Notes: generated from the sequence alone by a model not told the origin. A stretch of 64,000 nucleotides of DNA from Neobacillus cucumis (GCF_016908975.1 NZ_JAFBEX010000014.1:102844-166843), one strand, 5' to 3'. Shown: positions 1 to 9,160, numbered from the stretch's first letter. Numbers and translations are program-made.

Positions 1-298
1 CTGGGGAAATCGATTTAAAGAAAATAGCTGATTCAGAATGATTATTTTTAAGCTGGTTCCGTTTCACAAAAATGCCTTCGCCCTGACGAGAATAGATGAT
101 ACCGTTCAATTCTAATGCACTAAGGGCCTGTCGAATGGGAACACGGCTTACACCAAATTGTTCGCACAACTCTCTTTCAGCAGGCAATTTATCACCTATT
201 TTAAATGAACCCGATTGGATTTCAGAAAGGATTTGATAATAAATTTGCATGTACAATTTCTTACTAGCTACTGGATTAAATAATTTAATAACAACCAC
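1..298 (-). CDS. GntR/FadR-family transcriptional regulator, N-terminal part (cut by window edge)
   Basis: The reverse strand encodes a winged-helix GntR DNA-binding domain: KLYMQIYYQILSEIQSG, then KLPAERELCEQFGVSR and the wing IYSRQGEGIFVK. The ligand-binding half lies beyond the window edge. It is a close paralogue of the complete regulator at 5870-6562; the two DNA-binding domains are nearly identical. The start is uncertain: a GTG at 298 sits four bases after GGAG, while alignment with the paralogue would favour an ATT at 289. The gene lies downstream of, and in the same direction as, the SDR/transketolase genes, so it may control the same carbohydrate module. Family certain, ligand unknown. 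Confidence 0.85.
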   Translation of the reverse strand, partial: MVVIKLFNPVASKKLYMQIYYQILSEIQSGSFKIGDKLPAERELCEQFGVSRVPIRQALSALELNGIIYSRQGEGIFVKRNQLKNNHSESAIFFKSISP

Positions 299-343
299 TC
301 CTCTCCAACTTTGTGTTCATCATCATATGTAAGTGATAATGAG

Positions 344-370
344 ACAGGCATTCCTGACTGGAATGCCTGT
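344..370 (-). terminator. Hairpin after the SDR gene, probable weak terminator
   Basis: Perfect 11-bp stem ACAGGCATTCC with a 5-base loop, 16 bases past the SDR stop. On the minus strand it is followed by CTCATTATC rather than a U-run, so it may be a processing or stability hairpin instead of a strong terminator. Confidence 0.5.
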
Positions 371-385
371 ACAGTAAGGATTGGA

Positions 386-1144
386 TTAATCCATGTGTGA
401 ACCACCATTAATATCAATTTCTTCCCCTGTAATGTAGGAAGCTTCTTGTGAAACTAAGAAAGCAATCGTCGCCGCAATTTCTTCCGTCTCACCTGGTCTT
501 CCCATTGGAATTCCGTCGATTACCTTCTTAGCTTGATCTTCAGGAAGGGACTTCCAAATATCCGTATTCACAAGACCTGGTGCCACACAGTTCACAGTGA
601 TTCCATCAAGGGCAACTTCACGAGCAAGATTCTTAGAGAATCCTAATACGGCTGCCTTTGAAGCGGAATAATGCGGTCCACCAAATACACCGCCGCCTCG
701 TTTCGCGGATACGGAGGAAAGACTAACGATTCGACCATACTTTTGCTCTTTCATCGTTTTTAGTACGGCTTGGGTGCATAGGAATAGTCCAAACATGTTT
801 ACATTAAATACTCTATTGATGTCCTCATATGTCATATCCTCAACGGTTACTTTTTGTGAAATTCCAGCATTATTCACAAGGATATCAATTTGGCCAAAGG
901 CTTCGAGAACCTTTTCTACCATCGCCTCATTCGATTCTTTACTGGTGACATTTAGTTCGACTCCTAAAGCTTTTCCGCCAGCTTCCTCAATCGCATTAAC
1001 GGTATCATGAATTCCTTCCATATTAAGGTCAGCCACAACTACTGCTGCTCCTTGTTTTGCAAGGGTTAACGCAATGGTGCGTCCAATCCCTTTTTTAGAA
1101 CCACTGCCTGTAACGATCGCTACTCTATTGTTTAATTCAAACAT
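386..1144 (-). CDS. Short-chain dehydrogenase/reductase (FabG-like SDR)
   Basis: A 252-residue classical SDR, expected to be a cytosolic NAD(P)-dependent oxidoreductase. The cofactor motif TGSGSKKGIG is at residues 12-21, NNAG at 91-94 and the catalytic Tyr159-x3-Lys163 in YSASK. The C-terminal GEEIDINGG is also typical. It is the last gene of a minus-strand transcript behind the two transketolase subunits (25 bp away), so it most likely oxidises or reduces a sugar, polyol or keto intermediate of that pathway rather than acting in fatty acid synthesis. The exact substrate cannot be read from the sequence. Confidence 0.88.
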   Translation of the reverse strand: MFELNNRVAIVTGSGSKKGIGRTIALTLAKQGAAVVVADLNMEGIHDTVNAIEEAGGKALGVELNVTSKESNEAMVEKVLEAFGQIDILVNNAGISQKVTVEDMTYEDINRVFNVNMFGLFLCTQAVLKTMKEQKYGRIVSLSSVSAKRGGGVFGGPHYSASKAAVLGFSKNLAREVALDGITVNCVAPGLVNTDIWKSLPEDQAKKVIDGIPMGRPGETEEIAATIAFLVSQEASYITGEEIDINGGSHMD

Positions 1145-1168
1145 GTTTCTTCTCTCCTCGATGATTTA

Positions 1169-2122
1169 TTAGTTTTGGACTAAATTTTTTGCTGTAGTGA
1201 CAATATTTTCAATGGTAATTCCATTAAGCTCTAACAATTTTTCATATGGAGCAGACTGACCGAATTGATCTTGAACTCCAATTCTTCTGACAATCCCCTT
1301 ACCTTCTTCTGCCACTACTTCACATACTGCACTTCCGAGACCATTTAAAATATTGTGGTCTTCAACTGTAATAATTTTGCCAACATTTAGACAGTCAACG
1401 ACAGCTTCCCGATCGAGCGGCTTTATCGTATGCATGTCTAATAGTTTGACAGATATTCCTTCTCCTTCTAATCGCTTTGCCGCTTCTAAAGCGAGATAGA
1501 CGGTGTCACCGTTTGCAATAACCGCGATATCTTTCCCGTCCTTAATCTGTTTAGCTTTCCCAATCGTAAATTCTTCATTTTCATCATATAGAACCGGCAC
1601 TGTATCTCTTGTAAAACGAAGGTATACAGGACCATACATTTCAGCCGCTTGTTCGACTAATTTTCTAGTAGAATGATAGTCAGCACCCATAATAACCGTC
1701 ATATTTGGAATCGTTCTTAGTACGCCCATATCTTCAATAGCTTGATGACTTGCCCCATCACTCGCTGGAGTAAGTCCGCCATGAGAACAAGCAATTTTTA
1801 CATTTAGGTTCGGATAACAAATTTCTTGTCTGATCTGCTCCGCCATTCTTAAAGAACCAAATACTGCGTAAGTGCTTACAAACGGGATCTTACCAGTTGT
1901 CGCAAGTCCTGCCGCTAATCCAGCACCATTTTGTTCTGCAATACCAACATTGACATGCTGATTTGGAAATTTATTTGCAAATGCTGTAGTCTTACATGAT
2001 TTACCGATATCAATATCCACCACATAAATATTTTTATTTTTTTCCCCTAAACGGACAATTTCATCACCGAATGCATCTCTGGTCGCTTTTTTGACTAAAA
2101 TATCTTTTTCCATTAAGCTCAT
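1169..2122 (-). CDS. Transketolase, C-terminal subunit (pyrimidine-binding and C-terminal domains)
   Basis: A 317-residue protein holding the pyrimidine-binding and C-terminal domains of transketolase (motifs NVGIAEQNGAGLAAGLA, HGGLTPASDGASHQAIED, FTRDTVPVLY). The thiamine-diphosphate half is in the upstream gene; the two halves should assemble into one two-carbon-transferring enzyme. The ATG overlaps the preceding TAA by one base (TAATG), typical of translational coupling, with a GGGG motif about eight bases upstream. Split transketolases are a real family in Firmicutes and often serve dedicated catabolic routes, so this is not a frameshifted housekeeping tkt. Substrate unknown. Confidence 0.9.
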   Translation of the reverse strand: MSLMEKDILVKKATRDAFGDEIVRLGEKNKNIYVVDIDIGKSCKTTAFANKFPNQHVNVGIAEQNGAGLAAGLATTGKIPFVSTYAVFGSLRMAEQIRQEICYPNLNVKIACSHGGLTPASDGASHQAIEDMGVLRTIPNMTVIMGADYHSTRKLVEQAAEMYGPVYLRFTRDTVPVLYDENEEFTIGKAKQIKDGKDIAVIANGDTVYLALEAAKRLEGEGISVKLLDMHTIKPLDREAVVDCLNVGKIITVEDHNILNGLGSAVCEVVAEEGKGIVRRIGVQDQFGQSAPYEKLLELNGITIENIVTTAKNLVQN

Positions 2123-2955
2123 TATTTTAACCCCCCTACTACTTCTTCTACAGCTTTAAGAAATTCGCCATCGTTTGGAGCAACCCCATGCCATGTAACC
2201 GAATGTTCCATAAAAGATACTCCCTTACCTTTTACCGTGTTAAGGACGATACATTTGGGCTTTCCATTTTTAGCTTCGCGAATCCCATCTAGTGTTTCAA
2301 CAATCTCTTCCATCGAATGTCCATTGATTCTTTTCGTTTCAAAGCCAAAAGCCGCAAATTTCTTTTCTAAATCTTGGTTTGGCATAATTTCTTCGGTTGT
2401 ACCATCAATTTGCAATCCATTATCATCAACGAATACTACTAAATTATCTAACTGATATTTAACAGCGCTTTGTGCTGCTTCCCATATTTGACCTTCTTGA
2501 CACTCACCGTCACCTAACATGGCGAAAACTCGGTAAGTCTTTGAATCTCGTTTGCCTCCTAGTGCCATACCTACTGTACAAGAAAGTCCCTGTCCTAACG
2601 AGCCTGTCGAAATATCAATACCTGGGCACTTTTTCATATCTGGATGTCCTTGGAACGGTGAACCAAATTCTCTTAGAGTGTAAATGGTGTCATATGGTAC
2701 ATATCCCCGTAATGCTAATGCTGAATATTGGATTGGACAAACATGCCCTTTTGATAAAACAAACCGATCACGATCTTCCCACTGGGGATTATTTGGATCT
2801 ATATTCATTTCTTTAAAATAAAGTGCCGTTACCACATCAGCTGCAGATAAGGAACCACCAGGATGCCCGGCTTGCGCTTTGTGTATCATCGTGAGAGCTG
2901 TTTTCCTCATCTCAATTGCTTTTTGCTTTAATTCTTCAATACCAACATCTTTCAT
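2122..2955 (-). CDS. Transketolase, N-terminal subunit (thiamine-diphosphate-binding)
   Basis: A 277-residue N-terminal transketolase half with HPGGSLSAADVVTALYF, the SKGH segment and the ThDP/metal motif GDGECQEGQIWEAA...DDNGLQIDG. The ATG at 2955 is preferred over the in-frame GTG at 2964 because GAGGTG lies six bases before it. This is the first gene of a three-gene transcript (tkt-N, tkt-C, SDR) with a strong promoter at 3028-3055 and a putative operator directly downstream of it. Together with the zinc dehydrogenase and MFS permease upstream it suggests uptake and oxidation of a sugar or polyol followed by two-carbon transfer. Confidence 0.9.
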   Translation of the reverse strand: MKDVGIEELKQKAIEMRKTALTMIHKAQAGHPGGSLSAADVVTALYFKEMNIDPNNPQWEDRDRFVLSKGHVCPIQYSALALRGYVPYDTIYTLREFGSPFQGHPDMKKCPGIDISTGSLGQGLSCTVGMALGGKRDSKTYRVFAMLGDGECQEGQIWEAAQSAVKYQLDNLVVFVDDNGLQIDGTTEEIMPNQDLEKKFAAFGFETKRINGHSMEEIVETLDGIREAKNGKPKCIVLNTVKGKGVSFMEHSVTWHGVAPNDGEFLKAVEEVVGGLK

Positions 2956-2984
2956 ACCATTCACCTCATTTAATTTTTATCAAC

Positions 2985-3016
2985 TTAACTTGTTGTCTAC
3001 TTGTCTACTAAGTTAA
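2985..3016 (-). promoter_or_regulatory. Putative GntR-family operator of the transketolase operon
   Basis: Contains ACTTGTCTACTAAG (2999-3012), found identically before the alcohol dehydrogenase gene at 5703-5716, inside a larger dyad with arms TTAACTT (2985-2991) and AAGTTAA (3010-3016). It lies between the -10 box and the start codon. GntR/FadR proteins bind short GT...AC dyads, so one of the neighbouring regulators is the natural candidate. Confidence 0.55.
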
Positions 3017-3027
3017 CTTATGAACTC

Positions 3028-3055
3028 AGTATATCACCGTTTTCATATTTGTCAA
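3028..3055 (-). promoter_or_regulatory. SigA-type promoter of the transketolase operon
   Basis: Minus-strand TTGACA (3050-3055), 16-base spacer, TATACT (3028-3033). Both boxes are close to consensus, which fits a promoter held down by a repressor at the adjoining dyad. Confidence 0.7.
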
Positions 3056-3120
3056 TGCAGATTTTATAAAAAATTAACCATTTGTAAAATCTATAAAAAA
3101 CTCACTTTGCCTTTAAAGAC

Positions 3121-3162
3121 AAAAAAACCTTCGGTCAACAAAAATTGTGCTCCGAAGGTTTT
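3121..3162 (-). terminator. Intrinsic terminator after the MFS gene
   Basis: Stem AAAACCTTCGG (3152-3162) with CCGAAGGTTTT (3124-3134) and a run of T on the minus strand. It separates the dehydrogenase/MFS transcript from the transketolase transcript. Confidence 0.8.
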
Positions 3163-3198
3163 AGCTGGCTAGATGATATTATTTAATTAATTATTTTT

Positions 3199-4530
3199 TC
3201 AGCTAGATTTTTTCAAGTTATTATCAACATTTGTCCTTAAGGCCTTACCTGACTGTTTGACTAGGAAAACAATAATACAAGAGCCGATAATCAAACTTAC
3301 ACCTAAGAAAACCATACTAGCATTAAATGAGCCTGTTACATCTTTAATATATCCAACAATATACGGTCCAAAGAAACCACCAAGATTCCCGATACTGTTA
3401 ATAAGTGCAATCGCCCCTGCTGCTGCTGCCTCAGTTAAGAAGGATGGCGGAATCGACCAGAATGGAGAGTACGCACCAAATGCCCCACAAAGAGCGATGG
3501 TTAAGAAAACAAACGATAGAACAATACTAGTATTGGCGACAAAACTACTAATGACCATGGCAATGGCACTAGTTGTTAAACATGCGGCAACATGCAAGCG
3601 CCGCTCGTTCTTTTTGTCGGAATGGTTGCCAACTAGAATCATAGTGACCATCGCACAAACGTACATTAATCCTAAAACCCAGCCCATTGTTTGAGTACTA
3701 AGGGATGTCGCCTCCGTTAAACCTTTTGAAATGGTTGGTAAAAACATAACAATCCCGTAATATCCAATCATCCAGCAAAAATATCCGATAGATAAGATTA
3801 AAACATCACGATCCTTTAAAGCCTGCAAGAAAGTGTAGTGTTTGACTTCCTGTTTTTCAAGTTTCTCTTTTGTGGTAATATCCATTAACCATTTTTTCTC
3901 GTCGGCATTTAACCATTTTACATCTTCAATTTTATCGTCCAGATAGAAATAGCAGATAATACCTAAAATAATAGCTGGAATCGCTTCCATTATAAACAGC
4001 CATTGCCAACCTTCCAATCCCATCCAGTGAACTCCTAGTAAGAATGTGGAGAGTGGTGAACCTAATGCATTCGCCCCTGGTATAGCCACCATAAATCCGG
4101 CAATTGCCTTTGCATGATGTTTCGTTTGATAAAAACCACTTAAATAAAAGACCATACATGGATAAAAACTTGCCTCCGCAACCCCTAAAAGAAATCGAGC
4201 GGTATAAAATTGCAAGGGAGTTTTTACAAAAGCCATAAAAATGGCAATGATGGCCCATGTAACCATGATTCTACTAATCCATTTTCTTGGTCCAATTTTG
4301 GTCATAATGGCACTGCCCGGGACCTCTAAAAGGAAATACCCAAGGAAAAAGATCCCTGCCCCAAATCCAAAAACCGCATTAGAAAAACCTAAATCTTGGT
4401 TCATTTGTAATGCTGCAAATCCAATATTTACCCGATCAAGTATCGATATGGTAAAACATAAAAATAAAAATGGAATTAATCGTAACGTCACCTTTTTAGT
4501 AGTTGAACGCTCTAATTGAAGTATATCCAA
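3199..4530 (-). CDS. MFS transporter, anion:cation symporter (ACS) family
   Basis: A ~443-residue protein with about 12 hydrophobic segments. The start LDRVNIGFAALQMNQDLGFS and the segment YFLLEVPGSAIMTKIGPRKWISR are typical of the ACS group that carries sugar acids, tartrate, phthalate and related anions. The TTG at 4530 is preferred because AGGAGG lies seven bases before it; the upstream in-frame ATG at 4548 contains that ribosome binding site inside its first codons. It lies 92 bp behind the zinc dehydrogenase gene and ends at the terminator at 3121-3162. It probably imports the substrate of the module, and the family makes an anionic sugar derivative more likely than a neutral sugar. Confidence 0.85.
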   Translation of the reverse strand: MDILQLERSTTKKVTLRLIPFLFLCFTISILDRVNIGFAALQMNQDLGFSNAVFGFGAGIFFLGYFLLEVPGSAIMTKIGPRKWISRIMVTWAIIAIFMAFVKTPLQFYTARFLLGVAEASFYPCMVFYLSGFYQTKHHAKAIAGFMVAIPGANALGSPLSTFLLGVHWMGLEGWQWLFIMEAIPAIILGIICYFYLDDKIEDVKWLNADEKKWLMDITTKEKLEKQEVKHYTFLQALKDRDVLILSIGYFCWMIGYYGIVMFLPTISKGLTEATSLSTQTMGWVLGLMYVCAMVTMILVGNHSDKKNERRLHVAACLTTSAIAMVISSFVANTSIVLSFVFLTIALCGAFGAYSPFWSIPPSFLTEAAAAGAIALINSIGNLGGFFGPYIVGYIKDVTGSFNASMVFLGVSLIIGSCIIVFLVKQSGKALRTNVDNNLKKSS

Positions 4531-4622
4531 AATAATTCCTCCTATCATTCTCCTCTATAATCGTTGCAAACCCTTACATTAAACTTTTAAAAAAAGATCA
4601 AAGCTACAAAAATATGTAACAT

Positions 4623-5648
4623 TTAAAATTTCAATAAAACCTTTACAACATTCTCTAGTTTTTGGTCAACTAGATTCATAGCATCCTTAATATCTTCAAT
4701 TGGTATAACCTTTGATATAAGCAAAGTGGTATCAAATTGATTAGTTGCGATTGCTTCTGCTGCGATCTCAAAATCCTCTCTCACATACATGTTAGAACCA
4801 ATTAATTCAATCTCTTTATTTTGAATGTAAGAGATATCGATTTCTGGTTTTTTGCCAAAAAGAGCTACTTCGGATACTTTTCCGCCTCTTTTGACGATCT
4901 TGAAAGAATCATTCAGGACGGATTGAATTCCAACGGCGATAAATACTGTGTCTACTCCGTCACCATCTGTTTCTTCCAATATCCTTTCAACTGCATCCTC
5001 ATCATTTGTATTAATGGCAGTAGTAACACCCAGTCCTTTGGCAATTTCTAAATTATAATCCAAAGCATCTGTTATGAAGATCTTGGTTGCACCTGCATTT
5101 TTTGCCGCAATCATTAACCCCAAACCTATAGGGCCTGCACCGAGAATAGCTACTTTATCGTTGTGCCCTACTCCGGCCTTTCTAACCGCATGAACGCCCA
5201 CTGCAAGGGGTTCGATTAGGGCTCCCTGTTCAAACGATACATTATTTGGTAACTTTACAATGGTGTTTTCCGGAACAACAATAAATTCACCAAAAGAGCC
5301 AATCCATTCTTGTGTACCTAACACCCTTTTTTCTTTACAGATGTGATAATTTCCAGCTTTACAAGATTTGCATTCACCACATCCATAATGCGGCTCTACC
5401 GTAACACGATCCCCGACTGAGACATCCAAGACGTCTGAACCTGTTTCTACAACCACTCCTGCAAGTTCATGTCCTGATATGACTGGCGGGATTCGAAAAG
5501 GATGTGTACCGTGGTAAGCATGAATTTCTGATCCGCATATTCCAGTTACGACCACTTGAATTTTGACCTGATTAGCATGCATTATTTCCGGTTCGCGAAC
5601 CTCATTCAAAACGATTGAAAATGGTTGATCAATAACCGCTGCTCTCAT
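4623..5648 (-). CDS. Zinc-dependent medium-chain alcohol/polyol dehydrogenase
   Basis: A 341-residue medium-chain dehydrogenase of the sorbitol/threonine dehydrogenase type. Catalytic zinc ligands are visible at Cys38 (GICGSEIH) and His60-Glu61 (GHE). The structural zinc site is Cys90, Cys93, Cys96 and Cys104. A GAGPIG nucleotide-binding loop follows around residue 170. Start ATG with AAAGGAGGAG eight bases upstream. It is the first gene of a transcript with its own near-consensus promoter and the same ACTTGTCTACTAAG motif as the transketolase operon, so both transcripts are probably switched by one regulator. Substrate not identifiable; a polyol or sugar acid is likely. Confidence 0.88.
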   Translation of the reverse strand: MRAAVIDQPFSIVLNEVREPEIMHANQVKIQVVVTGICGSEIHAYHGTHPFRIPPVISGHELAGVVVETGSDVLDVSVGDRVTVEPHYGCGECKSCKAGNYHICKEKRVLGTQEWIGSFGEFIVVPENTIVKLPNNVSFEQGALIEPLAVGVHAVRKAGVGHNDKVAILGAGPIGLGLMIAAKNAGATKIFITDALDYNLEIAKGLGVTTAINTNDEDAVERILEETDGDGVDTVFIAVGIQSVLNDSFKIVKRGGKVSEVALFGKKPEIDISYIQNKEIELIGSNMYVREDFEIAAEAIATNQFDTTLLISKVIPIEDIKDAMNLVDQKLENVVKVLLKF

Positions 5649-5702
5649 TGTCTCCTCCTTTGTTTGAACGTATTTAATCCCTACTCACTTGTCCTCTTGT
5701 TC

Positions 5703-5716
5703 ACTTGTCTACTAAG
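5703..5716 (-). promoter_or_regulatory. Second copy of the putative GntR-family operator
   Basis: ACTTGTCTACTAAG is identical to 2999-3012 and lies at a similar place, just downstream of a TTGACA/TATATT promoter. A looser CACTTGTCCTCTTG sits next to it at 5686-5699. Confidence 0.55.
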
Positions 5717-5729
5717 ATGTTATGTATTT

Positions 5730-5758
5730 AATATACGTTTATTGAATTTGCTTGTCAA
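5730..5758 (-). promoter_or_regulatory. SigA-type promoter of the dehydrogenase/MFS transcript
   Basis: Minus-strand TTGACA (5753-5758), 17-base spacer, TATATT (5730-5735). Confidence 0.7.
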
Positions 5759-5797
5759 TAAGAAAAAGTCAGTTGATGGACATTTTTTCTATCAATA

Positions 5798-5830
5798 AAA
5801 AAATTCCCCATTGTATTTACGGGGAATTTA
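5798..5830 (-). terminator. Intrinsic terminator of the GntR regulator gene
   Basis: Stem AAATTCCCC / GGGGAATTT with an 11-base loop followed by seven T on the minus strand, about 40 bases past the regulator's stop codon. Confidence 0.8.
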
Positions 5831-5869
5831 ACGTATTGGACTATATACTGTTTTGACAGGTTGGTTCAT

Positions 5870-6562
5870 TTAATCCTTGTTCCAATACCTATCATATAAA
5901 TTCTGCATATGATTGGTCATAATTTTCACTGCTTCTTTTTCGTTGCGATCCTCTATTGCTTTAATTAGTAATTGATGTTCTTTGAAATTAACTTCTCGGT
6001 AGTCCGGTCGAGTAACGGTCCGATCTCGAATAAATTTCCACATTTCCTGTTGTTTCATCGCATTAATAATATCAGCCATGATGTTGATAAATAAATCATT
6101 ATGAGAGGCCTTGGCAATACCGGCATGTAATTTCTCGTCTGTTTCTGGTACGTATACTCCAGAACTGGTTTCCTCTTCCATCTGTTTGATGGTTGAACGA
6201 AGCTCCTCTATGTCTTCATCAGTTGCTCTTTGGACTGCAAATTGGACAATAAGTGGCTCGATGTTCATTCTTGCCTCAACAATATCTTCAGGGGATATGG
6301 ATTTAAAGAAGGATTGATCAGTAGCAAGCTGATTGCTTTTGACATAAACACCCTCGCCTTGGCGTGAGTAAATAATCCCATTTAATTCTAGGGCGCTTAG
6401 GGCCTGACGAATAGGAGCACGACTTACACCAAACATTTCGCATAGTTCTCTTTCAGCTGGCAGTTTATCGCCTATTTTAAATGAACCCGATTGGATTTCT
6501 GAAAGAATTTGATTATAGATTTGCATATATAATTTCTTGCTGGATACTGGATTAAAGTTCAT
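5870..6562 (-). CDS. GntR/FadR-family transcriptional regulator
   Basis: A 230-residue regulator with an N-terminal GntR winged helix (KLPAERELCEMFGVSRAPIRQALSAL, wing IYSRQGEGVYVK) and a helical FadR/FCD-type effector domain with ARMNIEPLIVQFAVQRATDEDI and late His residues (KLHAGIAKASHNDLF, NFKEHQLLIKAI) of the kind that bind a metal in this family. The ATG at 6562 has GAGGTG six bases upstream; an in-frame GTG at 6571 is too close to it. It sits directly upstream of the dehydrogenase/MFS transcript but has its own terminator. It probably represses both transcripts and responds to a pathway acid. Confidence 0.88.
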   Translation of the reverse strand: MNFNPVSSKKLYMQIYNQILSEIQSGSFKIGDKLPAERELCEMFGVSRAPIRQALSALELNGIIYSRQGEGVYVKSNQLATDQSFFKSISPEDIVEARMNIEPLIVQFAVQRATDEDIEELRSTIKQMEEETSSGVYVPETDEKLHAGIAKASHNDLFINIMADIINAMKQQEMWKFIRDRTVTRPDYREVNFKEHQLLIKAIEDRNEKEAVKIMTNHMQNLYDRYWNKD

Positions 6563-6725
6563 AATAATCACCTCTTTCTACACTATGTTCGTTGTATTCT
6601 AAGTAAGTAATTAGACATCTATAATTATAATGATATTTATGGAAAAGGGCAATACGCTTAGTATTTAAAGAATTCTGCCGGGTTGTTAACAATAGCTCTA
6701 GTACTTATAAGAATTATATAAAATT

Positions 6726-6760
6726 GGGCTGTTTTCTTTGCGAAAACAGCCCGACTTTTT
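6726..6760. terminator. Hairpin terminator between divergent/abutting genes
   Basis: Stem GGGCTGTTTTC / GAAAACAGCCC. It ends the membrane protein gene at 6789-7541 on the minus strand, where AATTTTATAT follows; the stronger T-run is on the plus strand. Confidence 0.65.
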
Positions 6761-6788
6761 TGTTGAAACCTTTTAATACCTTTGCCTC

Positions 6789-7541
6789 TTAAAATTTCCC
6801 ACTAACCGTCGTCCAGATTTGATTTTTGACATCTAAAAGATGATTCGCCAAATTCATATCCAAACTAAATGGCAGACTAATAAAATTCAGTGCAAAAAAG
6901 TAACCAGCTAGGACAGTTTGTCCAAACAGAATGATGCCCAAAACAGCAGCCGGGATATATTTTGTTTGAACCAATGCCGCTTTCCTCTTCGGATTGCTCC
7001 TCGACATAAATGATTGCCTGCAAACCTGAAATGCTCCAAGAAGTGATTGGACAAATAGCACCGATGCTAGGAAAATACTCATATGAACGAGAACCGTCTC
7101 AACGTTTACATTCACAGGCAATACATTGTTGTAGCGGAGATAAATTGGTGTGGCCAATAGCGCAACAACGGAAATTCCCCATATGACTCCAAAGGCGTTG
7201 CGGATCCACAACAATATGGCAAGCACTGCAAGTCCTACATATAGATAAATAACGTATTGATAGTTTCCTCTGGTAACGAGATAAAGTAAACCAATTCCGA
7301 CCAAGGAAGCAACCGAATAGCCGGCATATGAAATCAACGCCTTTTTAAAAGGGGATGCTTGGCTCCCTGTCGTCTGACCTGAGCCATCCGGATAAAGATG
7401 AATTTTCCCTCCTTCCAAACAAGCACTAACTATGAGGTTAACAAGATTGTGGAAATGAGCAAAAAACACTCTCAAAAAAGGAAGTAACCCCCCAACCAAC
7501 GCTACCCCCAAATAAATAAAAATCCACGTAGTCGTATTCAA
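6789..7541 (-). CDS. Polytopic membrane protein resembling M50B-type metallopeptidases, catalytic motif missing
   Basis: A 250-residue protein with about six hydrophobic segments. Residues 44-60 read GGKIHLYPDGSGQTTGS, a strong signature of the M50B-like peptidase family, but the preceding zinc motif, HExxH in active members, is AHFHNLVN (residues 28-35), so the catalytic Glu and second His are absent. It is likely an inactive relative or membrane chaperone. The start is a TTG with GGGAGG about ten bases upstream. The promoter region shares a ~30-bp block with the pspA operon at 12928-12959, which argues for an envelope-stress role. Function otherwise unknown. Confidence 0.6.
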   Translation of the reverse strand: MNTTTWIFIYLGVALVGGLLPFLRVFFAHFHNLVNLIVSACLEGGKIHLYPDGSGQTTGSQASPFKKALISYAGYSVASLVGIGLLYLVTRGNYQYVIYLYVGLAVLAILLWIRNAFGVIWGISVVALLATPIYLRYNNVLPVNVNVETVLVHMSIFLASVLFVQSLLGAFQVCRQSFMSRSNPKRKAALVQTKYIPAAVLGIILFGQTVLAGYFFALNFISLPFSLDMNLANHLLDVKNQIWTTVSGKF

Positions 7542-7579
7542 ACAACATTCTCCTCCCTATGCATTCTATATAAAAAATA

Positions 7580-7611
7580 GTAATAGAGAATAGTGAAATC
7601 TTGGTGAAAAA
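7580..7611 (-). promoter_or_regulatory. Direct repeat with 11-bp period, shared with the pspA operon promoter
   Basis: Minus-strand TTTCACCAAGA then TTTCACTATTC (7599-7609 and 7588-7598), continuing into TCTATTA. A nearly identical block precedes 12493-12891. Helical-turn-spaced repeats are typical of OmpR-type response regulator sites. Confidence 0.5.
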
Positions 7612-7629
7612 GGGGGGGGCACGGGGGGT

Positions 7630-7712
7630 TCATGGGGACGGTTCTTGTGATTCCGAATCACGAGAACCGTCCCTTTGCTTCCACCATTGAATCAAGAGAA
7701 CCGTCCCCATGC
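7630..7712. repeat. REP palindrome plus an extra half-unit
   Basis: Full palindrome GGGGACGGTTCT...AGAACCGTCCC (7634-7673) with an inner GATTCC/GAATCA box, followed by a second right half at 7691-7712. It lies upstream of ldh, between two start regions. Confidence 0.9.
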
Positions 7713-7742
7713 TTCATAATGTTCATCATTATGTCATATTTA

Positions 7743-7760
7743 TTGTGAAAAATATCACAA
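7743..7760 (+). promoter_or_regulatory. Rex operator upstream of the first ldh
   Basis: TTGTGAAAAATATCACAA matches the Rex consensus TTGTGA-N6-TCACAA exactly. A TATACT -10 box follows at 7770-7775. Rex represses fermentative genes until NADH rises. Confidence 0.8.
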
Positions 7761-7836
7761 TTGAGGTGCTATACTAACATCATCAACTTGTTAATGTTAA
7801 ATATCATACGAAATCATCTTTTAAATTTTTATATAA

Positions 7837-8799
<963 letters not shown>

Positions 8800-8802
8800 A
8801 TG

Positions 8803-8866
8803 GAATCATGGGGACGGTTCTTGTGCTTCCAAATCATCGGGAATCACAAAGACGGTTCGAGACCTG
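8803..8866. repeat. REP element, degenerate
   Basis: Begins 4 bases after the ldh stop. Left half GGAATCATGGGGACGGTTCT is intact; the right part is altered to GACGGTTCGAGACCTGTG, which forms an 11-bp perfect inverted repeat with 9099-9109. Confidence 0.75.
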
Positions 8867-8914
8867 TGGGAAATTTCCAACTATATTAATTATTAAAATC
8901 ATATAAAAGGGAAT

Positions 8915-8948
8915 AAAAAATGGGCACCTCAAGGTGTCCATTTTCGTT
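8915..8948 (+). terminator. Terminator of the first ldh
   Basis: Stem AAAATGGGCACCT / AGGTGTCCATTTT with one G-U pair and a short tail CGTTT. Confidence 0.65.
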
Positions 8949-9098
8949 TCTAATAAAGAACACCCTTATAAAATAATAGGTACGACCAAATACCACAATC
9001 ATAAAGAGGGAGTCTCTTGTGCTTCTACTAGAGCCAAAGAATCAAGTATACACTCTTTTTTATATAACAGAAAATTATAGTAATAGGGTTTAGTTTTT

Positions 9099-9160
9099 CA
9101 CAGGTCTCGGACGGTCTTGTGCTTCCGAATCACTAGAACCGTCCCCATGCTTCCTCATGT
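9099..9160. repeat. REP element, degenerate left arm
   Basis: The left arm is rearranged (CACAGGTCTCGGACGGTCTTGTG) and inverted relative to 8846-8868; the right arm AGAACCGTCCCCATGCTTCC is intact. The two degenerate copies bracket the ldh terminator. Confidence 0.75.

Noticed and set aside
1169..2955. Frameshifted transketolase
   Set aside because: The two halves have proper starts, ribosome binding sites and a TAATG overlap, the normal split-enzyme layout.
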